A DNA stretch of 64,000 bases from Phycicoccus jejuensis (GCF_000720925.1 NZ_JOEE01000003.1:372001-436000); one strand, 5' to 3'; shown: positions 28,254 through 38,287, counted from the first letter of the stretch. Translations and numbers: made by a program. Notes: generated from the sequence alone by a model not told the origin.

Positions 28254-28769
28254 TCAGGTGTGGAAGAGGTCCCAGCACAGGGGGTTGCGGCGCTCCTGGT
28301 CCTCAAGGACGAGCCCGCGCACGGCCTCGGGCAGCTGCGCGCGCTGCCACGCGCACTCGGCCCTCCCCGCCGCCTCCGCCTCGCCGGGCGCTGCCGCCGC
28401 CCGCACGGCCTTGAGGGCGTACGCGGCCGCCCCGAGGTCGTGCGCCGCGACGTGCGCGACGCACGCCGCCTGCCCGCAGGCGTAGGCCGCGAAGCGCGAG
28501 GCCCCTCGCAGGTCGCGGGCCGCCCCCATCGCGTGCCCGCCGGCCGCACGCGAGGCCATCATCCCGACCTCGCCGCGCACCCAGCCCCGGACCGCCTCGA
28601 GGGCGGCCCGGGGGCGGGGGTCGTCGGGCCGCTCGGCCTCGACGAGCGGCAGGACGTGCTCGGCGCAGGCCACCGCCCACAGGGCCAGCAGGCGGTGGTC
28701 GGCGTCGGTCAGGGTGCCCCCGCGGCGGACGGTCGTCAGCCGCGGGTCCCGCTCGGGCGGGAGGATCAC
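28254..28769 (-). CDS. Imm-5-like putative immunity protein
   Basis: The 171-residue helical protein begins RRGGTLTDADHRLLALWAVA within its first 35 residues and repeats Ala-rich helices with CAEHVLPL and HVAAHDLGAAAYALKA, matching what I recall as the Imm-5 putative immunity family. It uses a GTG start 19 nt after the F420-type oxidoreductase stop, so it is probably co-transcribed with it. No toxin gene is nearby, so an immunity role is doubtful here. Confidence 0.62.
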   Translation of the reverse strand: MILPPERDPRLTTVRRGGTLTDADHRLLALWAVACAEHVLPLVEAERPDDPRPRAALEAVRGWVRGEVGMMASRAAGGHAMGAARDLRGASRFAAYACGQAACVAHVAAHDLGAAAYALKAVRAAAAPGEAEAAGRAECAWQRAQLPEAVRGLVLEDQERRNPLCWDLFHT

Positions 28770-28788
28770 CGGAGCCGGCCCGGGGCGG

Positions 28789-29850
28789 TCACTCGCCGCG
28801 CAGCAGGTGCCACAGGTGGCCGTGGCGCTCGCGGTCGACGAGCTCCGGCATCACCTCGCGCTCGAACAGCTCGACGCCCGAGAGGTCGTAGGCCTGCTCG
28901 ACGAAGTAGGTGATGGCGTACGTCATCCCGCGCGCCTGGAGGTCCTTCAGCTTCTCGACGACCTGCTCGGGCGTGCCGACGAGGGGCCCGGTCTCGAAGG
29001 AGCGCACGGTGTCGTCGACGACGTCGTCCGGCAGCCCGGCGGACGCGTAGTGGTCGCGGATCCACGCGAGCCGCTCCTGCACCTCGCGCTCGTCGCGCCC
29101 GATGACGACGTTGTAGTTGGCGCTGCGGACGATCTCGCCGAAGTCCCGGCCGATGTCGCGGCAGTGCTGCTCGAGGATCGCGCTCTTGGCGCTGAAGCCC
29201 TCGGGCGAGCCGTCGAAGTTCGTGTAGTCGGCGTACTCGGCCGCGATGCGCAGCGTCTTCTTCTCGCCGCCGCCGGCGACCCACATCGGGATGCCGTTCG
29301 CGCGCGAGCCCGGCATCGACGTGCCCTGCAGCGGCTGCGGGAAGCACATCGCGCCGTCGACCTGGTAGTGGTCGCCGTCGAGCGTCGCGCGCCCGGTGGT
29401 CCACATCTGCCGCATGACCTCGACGCCCTCGCGCAGGCGGGCCAGCCGCTCGCCGGCGCCCGGGAAGCCGTAGCCGTAGGCCCGCCACTCGTGCTCGTAC
29501 CAGCCGGCGCCGATGCCCATCTCGACGCGTCCCTCCGAGACGGCGTCGACGGTGGCGGCGACCTTGGCGAGGTAGGTCGGCTCGCGGTAGCCCAGGCAGG
29601 TGCACATCTGGCCGAGGCGGACCCGGCCGGTGACGCCCGCGAACGCCGCCATGAGGGTCCACGCCTCGTGCACGCCGGCCTCGGTCGGCCGCGGGACCGG
29701 GTGGAAGTGGTCGTAGACCCAGATCGAGGTCCAGTCCTCGATGCCGTCGGCGCGGCGCGCGAGCCCGGCCATCACCCCCCAGTGCTGGGCCGGGTCGATG
29801 CCGACGAGGTCGTGGCGCCAGCCCTGCGGGACGAACAGTCCGAACTTCAT
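28789..29850 (-). CDS. LLM class F420-dependent oxidoreductase
   Basis: The 353-residue protein has the luciferase-like fold. Key stretches are [45 protein letters not shown] and [15 protein letters not shown], as in actinobacterial F420-dependent members. It would use F420 (or FMN) to reduce or oxidise an unknown substrate. The ATG at 29850 has GAGGAGA 6 nt upstream. It is divergent from ugd. Confidence 0.88.
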   Translation of the reverse strand: MKFGLFVPQGWRHDLVGIDPAQHWGVMAGLARRADGIEDWTSIWVYDHFHPVPRPTEAGVHEAWTLMAAFAGVTGRVRLGQMCTCLGYREPTYLAKVAATVDAVSEGRVEMGIGAGWYEHEWRAYGYGFPGAGERLARLREGVEVMRQMWTTGRATLDGDHYQVDGAMCFPQPLQGTSMPGSRANGIPMWVAGGGEKKTLRIAAEYADYTNFDGSPEGFSAKSAILEQHCRDIGRDFGEIVRSANYNVVIGRDEREVQERLAWIRDHYASAGLPDDVVDDTVRSFETGPLVGTPEQVVEKLKDLQARGMTYAITYFVEQAYDLSGVELFEREVMPELVDRERHGHLWHLLRGE

Positions 29851-29904
29851 CGTGAGCTCTCCTCGTGGTCGTGGACCTCGATCATGCCCCAGCGCGCCGA
29901 ACCG

Positions 29905-29910
29905 TAGGCT
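29905..29910 (+). promoter_or_regulatory. -10 element of ugd, leaderless-type
   Basis: TAGGCT lies 7 nt before the GTG at 29918. Confidence 0.5.
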
Positions 29911-29917
29911 GTCGGCC

Positions 29918-31087
29918 GTGACCCACAGGATCTGCGTCGTCGGCACCTCGTACGTCGGGCTCTCGCTCGCGGTCCTGCTGGCGCGCCGGCACGACGTCGT
30001 CGCCTTCGACATCGACGAGTCCCGCGTCGCGACCCTGCGCGAGGGTCGCAGCCCCATCTCGGACCCCGACATCGAGAGCCACCTCGCCGCCGGCGGGCTG
30101 AACCTCACGGTGACGACCGACAAAGAGGAGGCGTACCGCGGCGCAGAGTTCGTCGTCGTCGCCACCCCGACGAACTACGACGAGCGGACGAACTACTTCG
30201 ACACGAGCAGCGTCGAGCAGGTCGTCGGCGACGTCCGCCGCATCGCGCCCGACGCCACCGCCGTCGTCAAGTCGACCGTCCCCGTCGGGTTCACCCGCGG
30301 CCTGCGCGAGCGCCTGGGCACCGACCGCGTCGTCTTCAGCCCCGAGTTCCTCCGCGAGGGCCGCGCGCTGCACGACAACCTCCACCCCTCGCGCATCGTC
30401 GTCGGCGACCGCAGCGAGCGCGGCGAGCTCTTCGCCCGCCTCCTCGCCGAGGCGGCCCTCGACCCCGACGTGCCCGTCCTGCTCACCGACCCCACCGAGG
30501 CCGAGGCGATCAAGCTCTTCGCCAACACCTACCTCGCGATGCGGGTCGCGTACTTCAACGAGCTCGACACCTACGCGGCGACCCACGGGCTCGACACGCG
30601 CCAGATCATCGACGGCGTCGGCCTCGACCCGCGCATCGGGACGCACTACAACAACCCGAGCTTCGGCTACGGCGGCTACTGCCTGCCCAAGGACACCAAG
30701 CAGCTGCTCGCGAACTACGCGGACGTGCCGCAGACGCTCATCCAGGCGATCGTCGACGCCAACACGACCCGCAAGGACTTCGTGGCGACCGACATCCTCG
30801 CCCGCCGCCCGAAGGTCGTCGGCATCCACCGGCTCATCATGAAGTCCGGGTCCGACAACTTCCGCAGCAGCAGCGTCCAGGGCGTCATGAAGCGCCTCAA
30901 GGCCAAGGGCGTCGAGGTCGTCGTCTTCGAGCCCGAGCTGCACGAGGACCACTTCTTCGGCTCGCCGCTCGTCTCGCTCGAGGAGCTCAAGGAGCGTGCC
31001 GACGTCATCGTCGCCAACCGCCTCGTCGACGAGCTCGCCGACGTCGCGGACCGCGTCTACACGCGCGACCTCTTCGGCAACGACTGA
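29918..31087 (+). CDS. ugd: UDP-glucose 6-dehydrogenase
   Basis: The 389-residue enzyme makes UDP-glucuronate from UDP-glucose with NAD. It has an N-terminal Rossmann motif ([16 protein letters not shown]), [18 protein letters not shown], the family motif [20 protein letters not shown] and the catalytic Cys in [15 protein letters not shown]. From memory its length and these blocks are close to E. coli Ugd (388 residues), not to the 430-460-residue type. The product would feed uronic acid into the surface polymer. A strong hairpin begins at its stop codon. Confidence 0.93.
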   Translation: MTHRICVVGTSYVGLSLAVLLARRHDVVAFDIDESRVATLREGRSPISDPDIESHLAAGGLNLTVTTDKEEAYRGAEFVVVATPTNYDERTNYFDTSSVEQVVGDVRRIAPDATAVVKSTVPVGFTRGLRERLGTDRVVFSPEFLREGRALHDNLHPSRIVVGDRSERGELFARLLAEAALDPDVPVLLTDPTEAEAIKLFANTYLAMRVAYFNELDTYAATHGLDTRQIIDGVGLDPRIGTHYNNPSFGYGGYCLPKDTKQLLANYADVPQTLIQAIVDANTTRKDFVATDILARRPKVVGIHRLIMKSGSDNFRSSSVQGVMKRLKAKGVEVVVFEPELHEDHFFGSPLVSLEELKERADVIVANRLVDELADVADRVYTRDLFGND

Positions 31088-31121
31088 CGGGCCCCGACCG
31101 TCCCGCCGTCGGGAGCCCGTC
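31086..31121 (+). terminator. Hairpin terminator after ugd
   Basis: Two stacked stems, GACGGGC/GCCCGTC (31086-31092, 31115-31121) and CCCGAC/GTCGGG (31093-31098, 31108-31113), enclose a 9-nt loop. The stem starts inside the ugd stop codon. Confidence 0.7.
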
Positions 31122-31167
31122 CGCGCGGCGCCCCCCACCGACACCGGCGGCGGAGCATGATGGACGG

Positions 31168-31623
31168 ATGGGCGCACTGAGGCACCAGAACGACCCCGAC
31201 CTGATCCGCGAGCTGCTCATGGACCCCGGCATCTGGGTGGTCGTCGGCCTGTCGGACAACCGGTCCCGTCCCGCGTGGTCGGTGTCGCGCTGGATGAGCG
31301 TCGAGCTCGGGACGCCGATCATCCCGGTGCACCCCAAGGCCCAGACGGTCCACGGCGCACAGGGGTACGCGAGCCTCGCCGACATCCCCGACCAGGACCT
31401 CAAGGTCGTCGACTGCTTCGTCAACTCCTCGCGGGTCGGCGCGGTCGTCGACCAGGCGATCGAGCACAAGGACCGCCTCCAGCTCGACGCCGTGTGGATG
31501 CAGGTCGGGGTGGTCGACGTCGCGGCGGCCGAGCGCGCCCGGCGCGCGGGCCTCGGCGTGGTCATGGACACCTGCCCGAAGATCGAGTGGCCGAAGGTCC
31601 GCCGCGACGGCATGCAGCGCTGA
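31168..31623 (+). CDS. CoA-binding domain protein
   Basis: The 151-residue Rossmann-like protein matches the CoA_binding_2 family (GIWVVVGLSDN, TPIIPVHPKA, VVDCFVNSSRVG, DAVWMQVGV, VVMDTCPKIEWPK). Such stand-alone proteins bind CoA or nucleotide cofactors; no reaction is known. CATGAT at 31156-31161 lies 6 nt before the ATG. Confidence 0.87.
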   Translation: MGALRHQNDPDLIRELLMDPGIWVVVGLSDNRSRPAWSVSRWMSVELGTPIIPVHPKAQTVHGAQGYASLADIPDQDLKVVDCFVNSSRVGAVVDQAIEHKDRLQLDAVWMQVGVVDVAAAERARRAGLGVVMDTCPKIEWPKVRRDGMQR

Positions 31624-31723
31624 GCCCCGCTCCCGGGCACCCCTCGGGCCCCGATATCGTTGACCCAGCGCGCGTGCTCACCGGCGCTCCCCTCTGCTCC
31701 GACCCCGAGAGGCCTCCACCGCC

Positions 31724-34700
31724 GTGCGGATCCTGCGTCCCGCCACCCTCGAGCGGCTCGAGGTCACCCAGACCGACGACAGGCTCGAGGTCCTCGTCGT
31801 CGCCCGCCCCGGGGTGCGGCTGCTCGAGGTCGCGGTGGTCGCCCGGGCGGGCGAGGTCGCCACGCTGTGGTCGGCGCCCCTCGGCGGCAGCAGCACCGAG
31901 CGCGCCCGTGTGCCCCTCGCGGAGGTGGGCGCGTCCGCCGACCCCCGCTTCGAGACGATCGTCCGGGCTCCTCGCCCCGGCACCGACCCGATGGCCATCC
32001 TCGACCTCGAGCTCACCCTCGAGGCCGACGAGGGCGACGACGTCGTCCGCCCGGGCCGGGGCACCTACCGCACCCTGCCCGTCCGGGACTCCTCCTTCGC
32101 CGCCTCCCGGGCGGTGGAGGTCCCCGGCGGCGTCATCGCCCCGTACCAGCGCCGCGGGGGCAACCTCAGCCTCGCCTACGCCCGCCAGGAGCCCCCGGTG
32201 TCGGGGTCCGGCCGGGTCGTCCGGGTGCGGGCCTCGCACGAGGGATGGGAGGTCCACGGTGTCGTCGACACCCGCAGCTTCGCCCTCACCTCCGGTGAGC
32301 TGACGCTCGTGGCGCGGCGGACGGGCGAGCGCATCCCGCTGCGCACCGAGCTGAGGCCCCTCTCGCCGGTGGAGCGGCCGGCCGCGGCCCGGCGCACCCG
32401 CTTCGTCGCGCACCTGACGGCCGCGGACGTCGTCGGGCGCCTGGACCGGCCGGAGTTCCTCGACGTCGTGCTGTCGGCCGACGTCGCGCACCACCACCAC
32501 CGTGCCGAGGTCCCCGTCCGCCAGGTGGCCCGGCGGATGCGGCTCTCGATGCCCGCGTCCGTCCTGCGGTCCGGCGACGGCGCCGGCGAGGTCCGCGCCT
32601 ACCGCACCTTCAAGTCCGGCGCCCTCGCCCTCGAGTTCCGTCCGCTCGACGCCGCGGCCGTCGACCTCGCCCGCTCACCGGCGCGCAACGGGGTCCGCCT
32701 GCGCTGGCAGACCCGGCACCGCCCGGTCTGGGTGGTTGGCGAGCGTCCGGACACCGCCCAGGACACCGGGATCGCGCTGTACCGCCACCTGCGCGAGCAC
32801 CACCCCGAGATCGACGCGCGCTACGTCATCGCCCCCGGGTCCCCCGACCGCGAGGCCCTCGGCGACGACCCGGGAGTGCTGGAGTTCGGCAGCCGCGAGC
32901 ACGTCGAGGCCACCCTGGCGGCGCGGCGCATCCTCTCCTCGCACCACGGCGACTACCTGCTCGCCACCCGCAGCCCCGCCTTCCAGCGCAACGTGCGGGC
33001 CCGCCGGGTCTTCCTCCAGCACGGCGTCATGGGAACCAAGAACATGGTCGCCAACTACGGCTGGAAGGCGCCCGGCTTCAGCGCCGACGCGTTCGTCGTC
33101 AGCTCCGAGCGCGAGCGCCGGATGATCGTCGACGACTTCGGCTGGCCCGAGCACCGGGTCGTCGTCACGGGCCTGTCGCGGCACGACCGGCTCTTCGAGG
33201 AGCACCCGCCGCCCGAGCGCCGCCTCCTCGTCATGCCGACGTGGCGGGACTGGCTGCGCACCTCCGACGACGTCGCGACGAGCGAGTTCTTCGCGCGGTG
33301 GAACGACCTGCTCCACGACCCCGCGTTCGTCGACTTCCTGCGCCGCAACGACCTGCGCGCGGACCTCTACCTCCACGCGAACATGCAGCCGTTCGCGCAC
33401 CTCTTCGACCTCTCGCACGTCGACGTCGTCCGCCACGGCGAGGTGAGCATCCAGGACCTGCTGCTGCGCTCGACCGCGATGCTCACCGACTACACGAGCG
33501 CGGCGATCGACTTCTCGTTCCTCGACCGCCCGGTCGTCTACTACCAGTTCGACCGCACCCGGTTCATCGGCAAGCGCCCCTCGCACTTCGACCTCGACGA
33601 GGAGCTGCCCGGCGAGATCGTCGCGACCCGGGCGGAGGTGCTCGAGGAGCTCGACGCCGCCGCCGCACGCGGGTTCGCCATCAGCCCGGCGGCCCGGCGC
33701 AAGTCCGACAACCTCATCGCCCACCGCGACGCCGGCGCCCGCGAGCGCATCGTCGAGGCGGCCCGCTCGGCCCCCCGTCGACGCCTGGACCCGCCGGGCC
33801 TGCGCGACCTCGTCGGGTCCGCCGAGCGGCTGTGGCAGCGCTCGAGCCGCCGCGGCAAGGTCGCCGCCGTCCGTCGCCGGGTCGTGCGTCCTGCCGGCCG
33901 GGTCGCCTTCACCCTCGCGAGCCGGCTGCCGCGCTCCTCCCTCGTCGTCTTCGAGAGCAACATCGGCAACGACCTCGGCGACAGCCCCGGCGCCATCCAC
34001 CGCGAGGTGCTGCGCCGCCGCCTGCCGGTGCGGACCGCGTGGAGCCTCGAGCCCGGCGTGCCGGTGCCGGCCGACGTGCCGGTGCTGCGCCGGCAGTCGC
34101 TGCGCCACCAGTGGGTCATGGGTCGCGCCCGCGTCTGGGTCAGCAACCAGAACATGCCTGCCCTCGTCCCCCGGCCGCGGGCGACGTCATGGGTGCAGAC
34201 CTGGCACGGCACGCCGCTCAAGCGGATGCTCCACGACCTCGACGCCGTCGTCGGCCGCGACGCCGGTTACGTCGGGCGCGTCGACCGGATGATCGGCGAC
34301 TGGAGCGTGCTGCTCTCGCCCGGGCCGTGGGCCACCGAGCGCTTCCGCTCCGCCTTTCGGTACGACGGGCCGGTCATCGAGCAGGGCTACCCGCGCAACG
34401 ACGTGCTCGTCACCGCGCCGCAGGAGCGCGCCGCCGCGGTGCGCCGCCGCCTCGGCCTCGCCCGGTCCAAGAAGGTCCTCGTCTACGCGCCGACCTTCCG
34501 CGACGACCAGCGCTCGGGCAACCGCTTCACCTTCACCGTGCCGGTCGACCTCGACGCGCTGGTGCGCCTCGTCGGCGAGGAGTACGAGGTGCTCGTGCGC
34601 CTGCACCCGGTGGTCCGCGGCAAGGTGCGGCTGCCGTGGGGTGTCCACGAGACCGGCGCCGGCTTCGAGATGGACGACCTCCTCGCCGCCGCGGACGTCC

Positions 34701-35020
34701 TCGTCACCGACTACTCCTCGGTGATGTTCGACTACTCCGTGCTCGGCCGGCCGATGGTCTTCTTCGTCCCGGACCTCGACCACTACCGCGACTCGCTGCG
34801 GGGCTTCTACCTCGACTTCGAGCAGGAGGCGCCCGGGCCGCTCGTGCGCACTACCGCCGAGCTCGCCGAGGTGCTGCTCGACGACGCGCGCCTGGCCGGG
34901 TACTCCCCGGCGGTCCGCGACTTCCGCGAGCGGTTCGCGCCCCTCGACGACGGCGGCGCCGCGCGGCGCGTCGTCGACGACCTGCAGCGGCGCGGCATCC
35001 TCCCGGCCGACCCCGCCTGA
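31724..35020 (+). CDS. Large two-module CDP-glycerol glycerophosphotransferase family protein
   Basis: The 1098-residue protein has an N-terminal beta-rich region of about 330 residues without a recognised fold. Two GT-B modules of the TagF/TagB type follow. Module 1 (about 340-690) has LQHGVMGTKN in place of the usual WHGTPLK, and AMLTDYTSAAIDFSF. Module 2 (about 740-1095) has TWHGTPLKRML and DVLVTDYSSVMFDYS. So module 1 may be regulatory or use a different acceptor. The GTG at 31724 has GAGAGG upstream. It likely builds a polyol- or sugar-phosphate polymer; donor unknown. Confidence 0.82.
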   Translation: MRILRPATLERLEVTQTDDRLEVLVVARPGVRLLEVAVVARAGEVATLWSAPLGGSSTERARVPLAEVGASADPRFETIVRAPRPGTDPMAILDLELTLEADEGDDVVRPGRGTYRTLPVRDSSFAASRAVEVPGGVIAPYQRRGGNLSLAYARQEPPVSGSGRVVRVRASHEGWEVHGVVDTRSFALTSGELTLVARRTGERIPLRTELRPLSPVERPAAARRTRFVAHLTAADVVGRLDRPEFLDVVLSADVAHHHHRAEVPVRQVARRMRLSMPASVLRSGDGAGEVRAYRTFKSGALALEFRPLDAAAVDLARSPARNGVRLRWQTRHRPVWVVGERPDTAQDTGIALYRHLREHHPEIDARYVIAPGSPDREALGDDPGVLEFGSREHVEATLAARRILSSHHGDYLLATRSPAFQRNVRARRVFLQHGVMGTKNMVANYGWKAPGFSADAFVVSSERERRMIVDDFGWPEHRVVVTGLSRHDRLFEEHPPPERRLLVMPTWRDWLRTSDDVATSEFFARWNDLLHDPAFVDFLRRNDLRADLYLHANMQPFAHLFDLSHVDVVRHGEVSIQDLLLRSTAMLTDYTSAAIDFSFLDRPVVYYQFDRTRFIGKRPSHFDLDEELPGEIVATRAEVLEELDAAAARGFAISPAARRKSDNLIAHRDAGARERIVEAARSAPRRRLDPPGLRDLVGSAERLWQRSSRRGKVAAVRRRVVRPAGRVAFTLASRLPRSSLVVFESNIGNDLGDSPGAIHREVLRRRLPVRTAWSLEPGVPVPADVPVLRRQSLRHQWVMGRARVWVSNQNMPALVPRPRATSWVQTWHGTPLKRMLHDLDAVVGRDAGYVGRVDRMIGDWSVLLSPGPWATERFRSAFRYDGPVIEQGYPRNDVLVTAPQERAAAVRRRLGLARSKKVLVYAPTFRDDQRSGNRFTFTVPVDLDALVRLVGEEYEVLVRLHPVVRGKVRLPWGVHETGAGFEMDDLLAAADVLVTDYSSVMFDYSVLGRPMVFFVPDLDHYRDSLRGFYLDFEQEAPGPLVRTTAELAEVLLDDARLAGYSPAVRDFRERFAPLDDGGAARRVVDDLQRRGILPADPA

Positions 35021-35078
35021 GCCGACCGGCCGGGGCCGACCTTGCCGGAGCCGAGCCGGCCGGAGCCGAGGGCTCAGG
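35016..35078. terminator. Convergent terminator hairpin containing both stop codons
   Basis: The outer stem CCTGAGCC (35016-35023) and GGCTCAGG (35071-35078) includes the TGA of the rightward glycosyltransferase and the TGA of leftward purE. The loop is GC-rich with an internal CCGGCCGG palindrome. Confidence 0.6.
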
Positions 35079-35589
35079 AGCGGCGGCGCTCCCGCAGGGC
35101 CGCGCCCTTGGCGTGCGCCTGGTCGCGCAGCGCGGTGCGGAACTCCCCCATCGCCGCGCGCAGCCGCTGCGCCTCGGCTCCCTCGCCGGACCCGAGGATG
35201 CGGGCCGCGAGCAGGCCGGCGTTGCGCGCCCCGCCGACCGACACCGTGGCCACCGGCACGCCGGCGGGCATCTGGACGATCGAGAGCAACGAGTCCATCC
35301 CGTCGAGGTACTTCAGGGGCACCGGCACGCCGATGACCGGCAGCGAGGTGACCGACGCGAGCATGCCGGGCAGGTGCGCGGCGCCCCCGGCCCCGGCGAT
35401 GACCACGCGCAGCCCGCGCTTCTCGGCGGAGCGGCCGTACTCGAGCATCTCCTCGGGCATCCGGTGCGCGGAGACGACGTCGACCTCGCACTCGACGCCG
35501 AGCTCCTCGAGCGCGGCGACGGCGGCCCCCATGACGGGCCAGTCGGAGTCCGAGCCCATGACGACGCCGACGACCGGCTGCGTGCTCAT
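35074..35589 (-). CDS. purE: N5-carboxyaminoimidazole ribonucleotide mutase
   Basis: The 171-residue protein is class I PurE, which converts N5-CAIR to CAIR in purine synthesis. Signature stretches are [24 protein letters not shown] (catalytic His) and [14 protein letters not shown]. Its ATG overlaps the purK stop by 4 nt, so the two are coupled. Confidence 0.96.
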   Translation of the reverse strand: MSTQPVVGVVMGSDSDWPVMGAAVAALEELGVECEVDVVSAHRMPEEMLEYGRSAEKRGLRVVIAGAGGAAHLPGMLASVTSLPVIGVPVPLKYLDGMDSLLSIVQMPAGVPVATVSVGGARNAGLLAARILGSGEGAEAQRLRAAMGEFRTALRDQAHAKGAALRERRRS

Positions 35590-36770
35590 TCGGTGACCAC
35601 TCCCTGGAGGTAGTCGGCGGCGTGCCCGGCCCGCTCGCGCAGGTCGGCGAGGTCGTCGCCGGAGACGTTGACGTGCCCGATCTTGCGGCCCGGGCGCACG
35701 CCCTTGCCGTAGAGGTGGACCTTGGCCTCGGGGTCGCGGGCCATGACGTGCCGGTAGGCCGGGTAGAGCTCGGGGTAGTCACCGCCGAGGACGTTGGCCA
35801 TGACGGTCCAGGGCGCGCGCGGCCGCGGCGAGCCGAGCGGCAGGTCGAGCACCGCTCGCAGGTGCTGCTCGAACTGCCCCGTCACCGCGCCGTCCATCGA
35901 CCAGTGGCCGGAGTTGTGCGGGCGCATCGCGAGCTCGTTGACGACGAACCCTGGCTCGCCGTCCGCCCCCTCCAGCTCGAAGAGCTCGACCGCGAGGACA
36001 CCGGTGACGCCGAGCGCGCCGGCCACGCGCAGCCCCGCCTCGACGGCCCGCGCCGACAGGTCCGCGTCGAGCGCGGGCGCCGGGGCGAGCACCTCGGTGC
36101 AGATGCCGTCGGTCTGGACGGTCTCGACGACGGGCCACGCGGCCGCCTGCCCCGAGGGGCTGCGTGCCAGGAGCACGGCGAGCTCGCGGCGGAAGGGCAC
36201 CTTCTCCTCGAGGAGCAGCCCGGTGCCGGCCTCCTGGGCCCGGGCGAGCCAGTCCTCGAGCTCGGCGGCGGACGACACGACGGCCACGCCCTTGCCGTCG
36301 TACCCGCCCCGCGGGGTCTTGGCGACGAACGGCCGGCCGACCTCGTCGGCGAAGGCCTCGACGTCGGCCGCGGTGTCGGCGCGCACCCAGCGGGGGCAGG
36401 GCACCCCGAGCGCGGTGAGCCGCTTGCGCATCGCGAGCTTGTCCTGGGCGAAGCGCAGGGCGTCGGGCGTCGGGTGCACCGGCACCCCGGTCGCGACGAG
36501 CTGCGCGAGGACCTCGGCCGGGACGTGCTCGTGGTCGAAGGTGACGACGTCGCAGGCCTGCGCGAAGGCGAGGACGGCCTCGGCGTCGGTGTGGTGGCCG
36601 ACCGGCGAGCTCGGGACGACGAGGGCGGCGCTGGCGTCCTCGGCCTCCGCGAGGACGCTCAGCGTGACGCCGAGCTCCGCGGCGGGGCCGGCGCACATCC
36701 GCGCCAGCTGCCCTCCCCCGACGATGCCGACGACGGGGAACCCTCCGGGCGCACGACGTGGGGTGGTCAC
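35586..36770 (-). CDS. purK: 5-(carboxyamino)imidazole ribonucleotide synthase
   Basis: The 394-residue ATP-grasp enzyme makes N5-CAIR from AIR, bicarbonate and ATP. It begins with [13 protein letters not shown] and has the ATP-grasp loop in [15 protein letters not shown] and the metal site in [14 protein letters not shown]. The GTG at 36770 is preferred over a GTG at 36794 because TATCCT (complement of 36778-36783) lies 7 nt upstream of it, matching the local leaderless pattern, and homology starts just after it. Confidence 0.94.
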   Translation of the reverse strand: MTTPRRAPGGFPVVGIVGGGQLARMCAGPAAELGVTLSVLAEAEDASAALVVPSSPVGHHTDAEAVLAFAQACDVVTFDHEHVPAEVLAQLVATGVPVHPTPDALRFAQDKLAMRKRLTALGVPCPRWVRADTAADVEAFADEVGRPFVAKTPRGGYDGKGVAVVSSAAELEDWLARAQEAGTGLLLEEKVPFRRELAVLLARSPSGQAAAWPVVETVQTDGICTEVLAPAPALDADLSARAVEAGLRVAGALGVTGVLAVELFELEGADGEPGFVVNELAMRPHNSGHWSMDGAVTGQFEQHLRAVLDLPLGSPRPRAPWTVMANVLGGDYPELYPAYRHVMARDPEAKVHLYGKGVRPGRKIGHVNVSGDDLADLRERAGHAADYLQGVVTE

Positions 36771-36777
36771 CCGGCCG

Positions 36778-36804
36778 AGGATACCGACCTGCACTCAGTA
36801 GGCT
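36778..36804. promoter_or_regulatory. Divergent promoters of purK and gtrA
   Basis: TATCCT on the minus strand (36778-36783) is 7 nt from the purK GTG. TAGGCT on the plus strand (36799-36804) is 6 nt from the gtrA GTG at 36811. The two starts are only 40 bp apart. Confidence 0.5.
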
Positions 36805-36810
36805 GCACGG

Positions 36811-37287
36811 GTGACCGCCCAGGACGCCCCCTCGCGAGGCCCCGTCTCCCGCGTCCTCGCCTCGGCGCGGGGCGCGGTCGACGTGCTGTACCGCGAGATG
36901 ATCAAGTTCGGGGTCGTCGGCGCCGTCGCCTTCGTCATCGACCTGGGCGGCGCGAACCTCCTCTGGCACACGGTGCTCGCCGACAAGATCACGACCGCCA
37001 AGATCATCTCCGGGGCGGTGGCCACGCTCGTCGCGTGGATCGGCAACCGGCAGTGGACCTTCCGGCACCGCCGCAGCCGCCCGGTCCACCACGAGGTGAT
37101 GCTCTTCTTCGGGGTCAACCTCGTCGCGCTCGGCATCTCGGCGCTCGTGCTGGCCCTCTCGCACTACGGGCTCGGGTTCGAGAGCCGCCTGGCCGACAAC
37201 GTCGCGACGGTCGTCGGCATCGGCCTCGGGACGCTCTTCCGCTTCTGGGCCTACCGGCGGCTCGTCTTCTCGCACGAGCCCCTCTGA
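36811..37287 (+). CDS. GtrA family membrane protein
   Basis: The 158-residue protein has four predicted membrane segments and family motifs FGVVGAVAFVIDLGGANLLW (segment 1) and IGNRQWTFRHRR. GtrA proteins are thought to help move or use polyprenyl-linked sugars. A GtrA-like gene is the divergent neighbour of purK in M. tuberculosis too, as I recall, so this position is conserved. Confidence 0.9.
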   Translation: MTAQDAPSRGPVSRVLASARGAVDVLYREMIKFGVVGAVAFVIDLGGANLLWHTVLADKITTAKIISGAVATLVAWIGNRQWTFRHRRSRPVHHEVMLFFGVNLVALGISALVLALSHYGLGFESRLADNVATVVGIGLGTLFRFWAYRRLVFSHEPL

Positions 37288-37297
37288 GACCTGCCAC

Positions 37298-38281
37298 TCA
37301 GTCGGTGCTGACCGACAGGAAGAGCGCGAAGACCGGCGGCGCGGCGCGGGCCAGCTCCAGCCGGCCCCCGGCGCCCTCGGCGAGGTCGCGCGCGAGCGAG
37401 AGCCCCAGCCCGGAGCCGGACGACGACACCGAGCGCTCGAAGATGTGCGGCGCCATCGACGCCGGCACCCCGTCGCCCTGGTCGCTCACCTCGATGACGA
37501 CCGACGGCCCCACGCGTCGCGCGTTGACCTCGACCGTCCCGCGCCCGTAGGCGAGGGAGTTCTCGAGCAGCGTCGTGAGGATCTGGCCGAGCGCCACCGG
37601 GGTCGCGCGCACGAGGAGGCCGCGCTCGCCGCTCACCTTGATGCTGCGCCGTGCCTGCGCGAAGGCCGGCTGCCACTCGCGCTGGAGCGAGGCGAGGACC
37701 GAGTCGAGCGAGACCGACGGGTTGACCTCGGCGCCGTGCCGCGTGCGCGTCATCAGGTCGTCGACGACCTTGCTCAGCCGCTCGACCTGCCCGATGGCGA
37801 TCGTCGACTCCTCGGCGACGACGGAGAGGTCGTCGGTGAGGTTGATCTCCTCGAGGCGCATGAGGAGCGCGGTGAGCGGCGTGCGCAGCTGGTGCGAGGC
37901 GTCGGCCGCGAAGTCGCGCTCCGACGCCAGGCGCCGAGCGCCCTGGGCCGCGCCGCGGATGAGGGCCGCGTCGAGCCGGTCGACCTCGACGATGCCCGAG
38001 TGCAGCGGCACCGGCCGGTCACCGGCGTTGAGCCGGTCGACCCGTTGTCGGAGCGTCTCGAGCAGCGTCGAGACGCGCGCGGCGCTGCGCTCGGCGAGCC
38101 ACATCGCCCCGAGGACCGCCACGGCGAGCGCGGCGAGCACGGTGATCCCGGGCGCGACCCAGGACGCGGGGTCGTCGGTCGTCGGCACGCCCTCGGCGGC
38201 GACCCCCGCGACGGCGGCGACGGCGGCCACGGTCGTGAGCCCGAACGCCTGGAGGACGACGGTCAGCGCGATGCGGCGCAC
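37298..38281 (-). CDS. Sensor histidine kinase
   Basis: The 327-residue kinase has two membrane segments (about 9-30 and 44-63) with a very short outer loop, then a HAMP-like linker. The H box is FAADASHQLRTPLTAL, the N box TLLENSLAYGRG, and the ATP lid has DQGDGVP and GSGLGLSLARDLAEG. The GTG start lies 6 nt after the response regulator stop. With so small an outer loop it probably senses a membrane or internal cue. Confidence 0.93.
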   Translation of the reverse strand: MRRIALTVVLQAFGLTTVAAVAAVAGVAAEGVPTTDDPASWVAPGITVLAALAVAVLGAMWLAERSAARVSTLLETLRQRVDRLNAGDRPVPLHSGIVEVDRLDAALIRGAAQGARRLASERDFAADASHQLRTPLTALLMRLEEINLTDDLSVVAEESTIAIGQVERLSKVVDDLMTRTRHGAEVNPSVSLDSVLASLQREWQPAFAQARRSIKVSGERGLLVRATPVALGQILTTLLENSLAYGRGTVEVNARRVGPSVVIEVSDQGDGVPASMAPHIFERSVSSSGSGLGLSLARDLAEGAGGRLELARAAPPVFALFLSVSTD

Positions 38282-38287
38282 GCGGCG

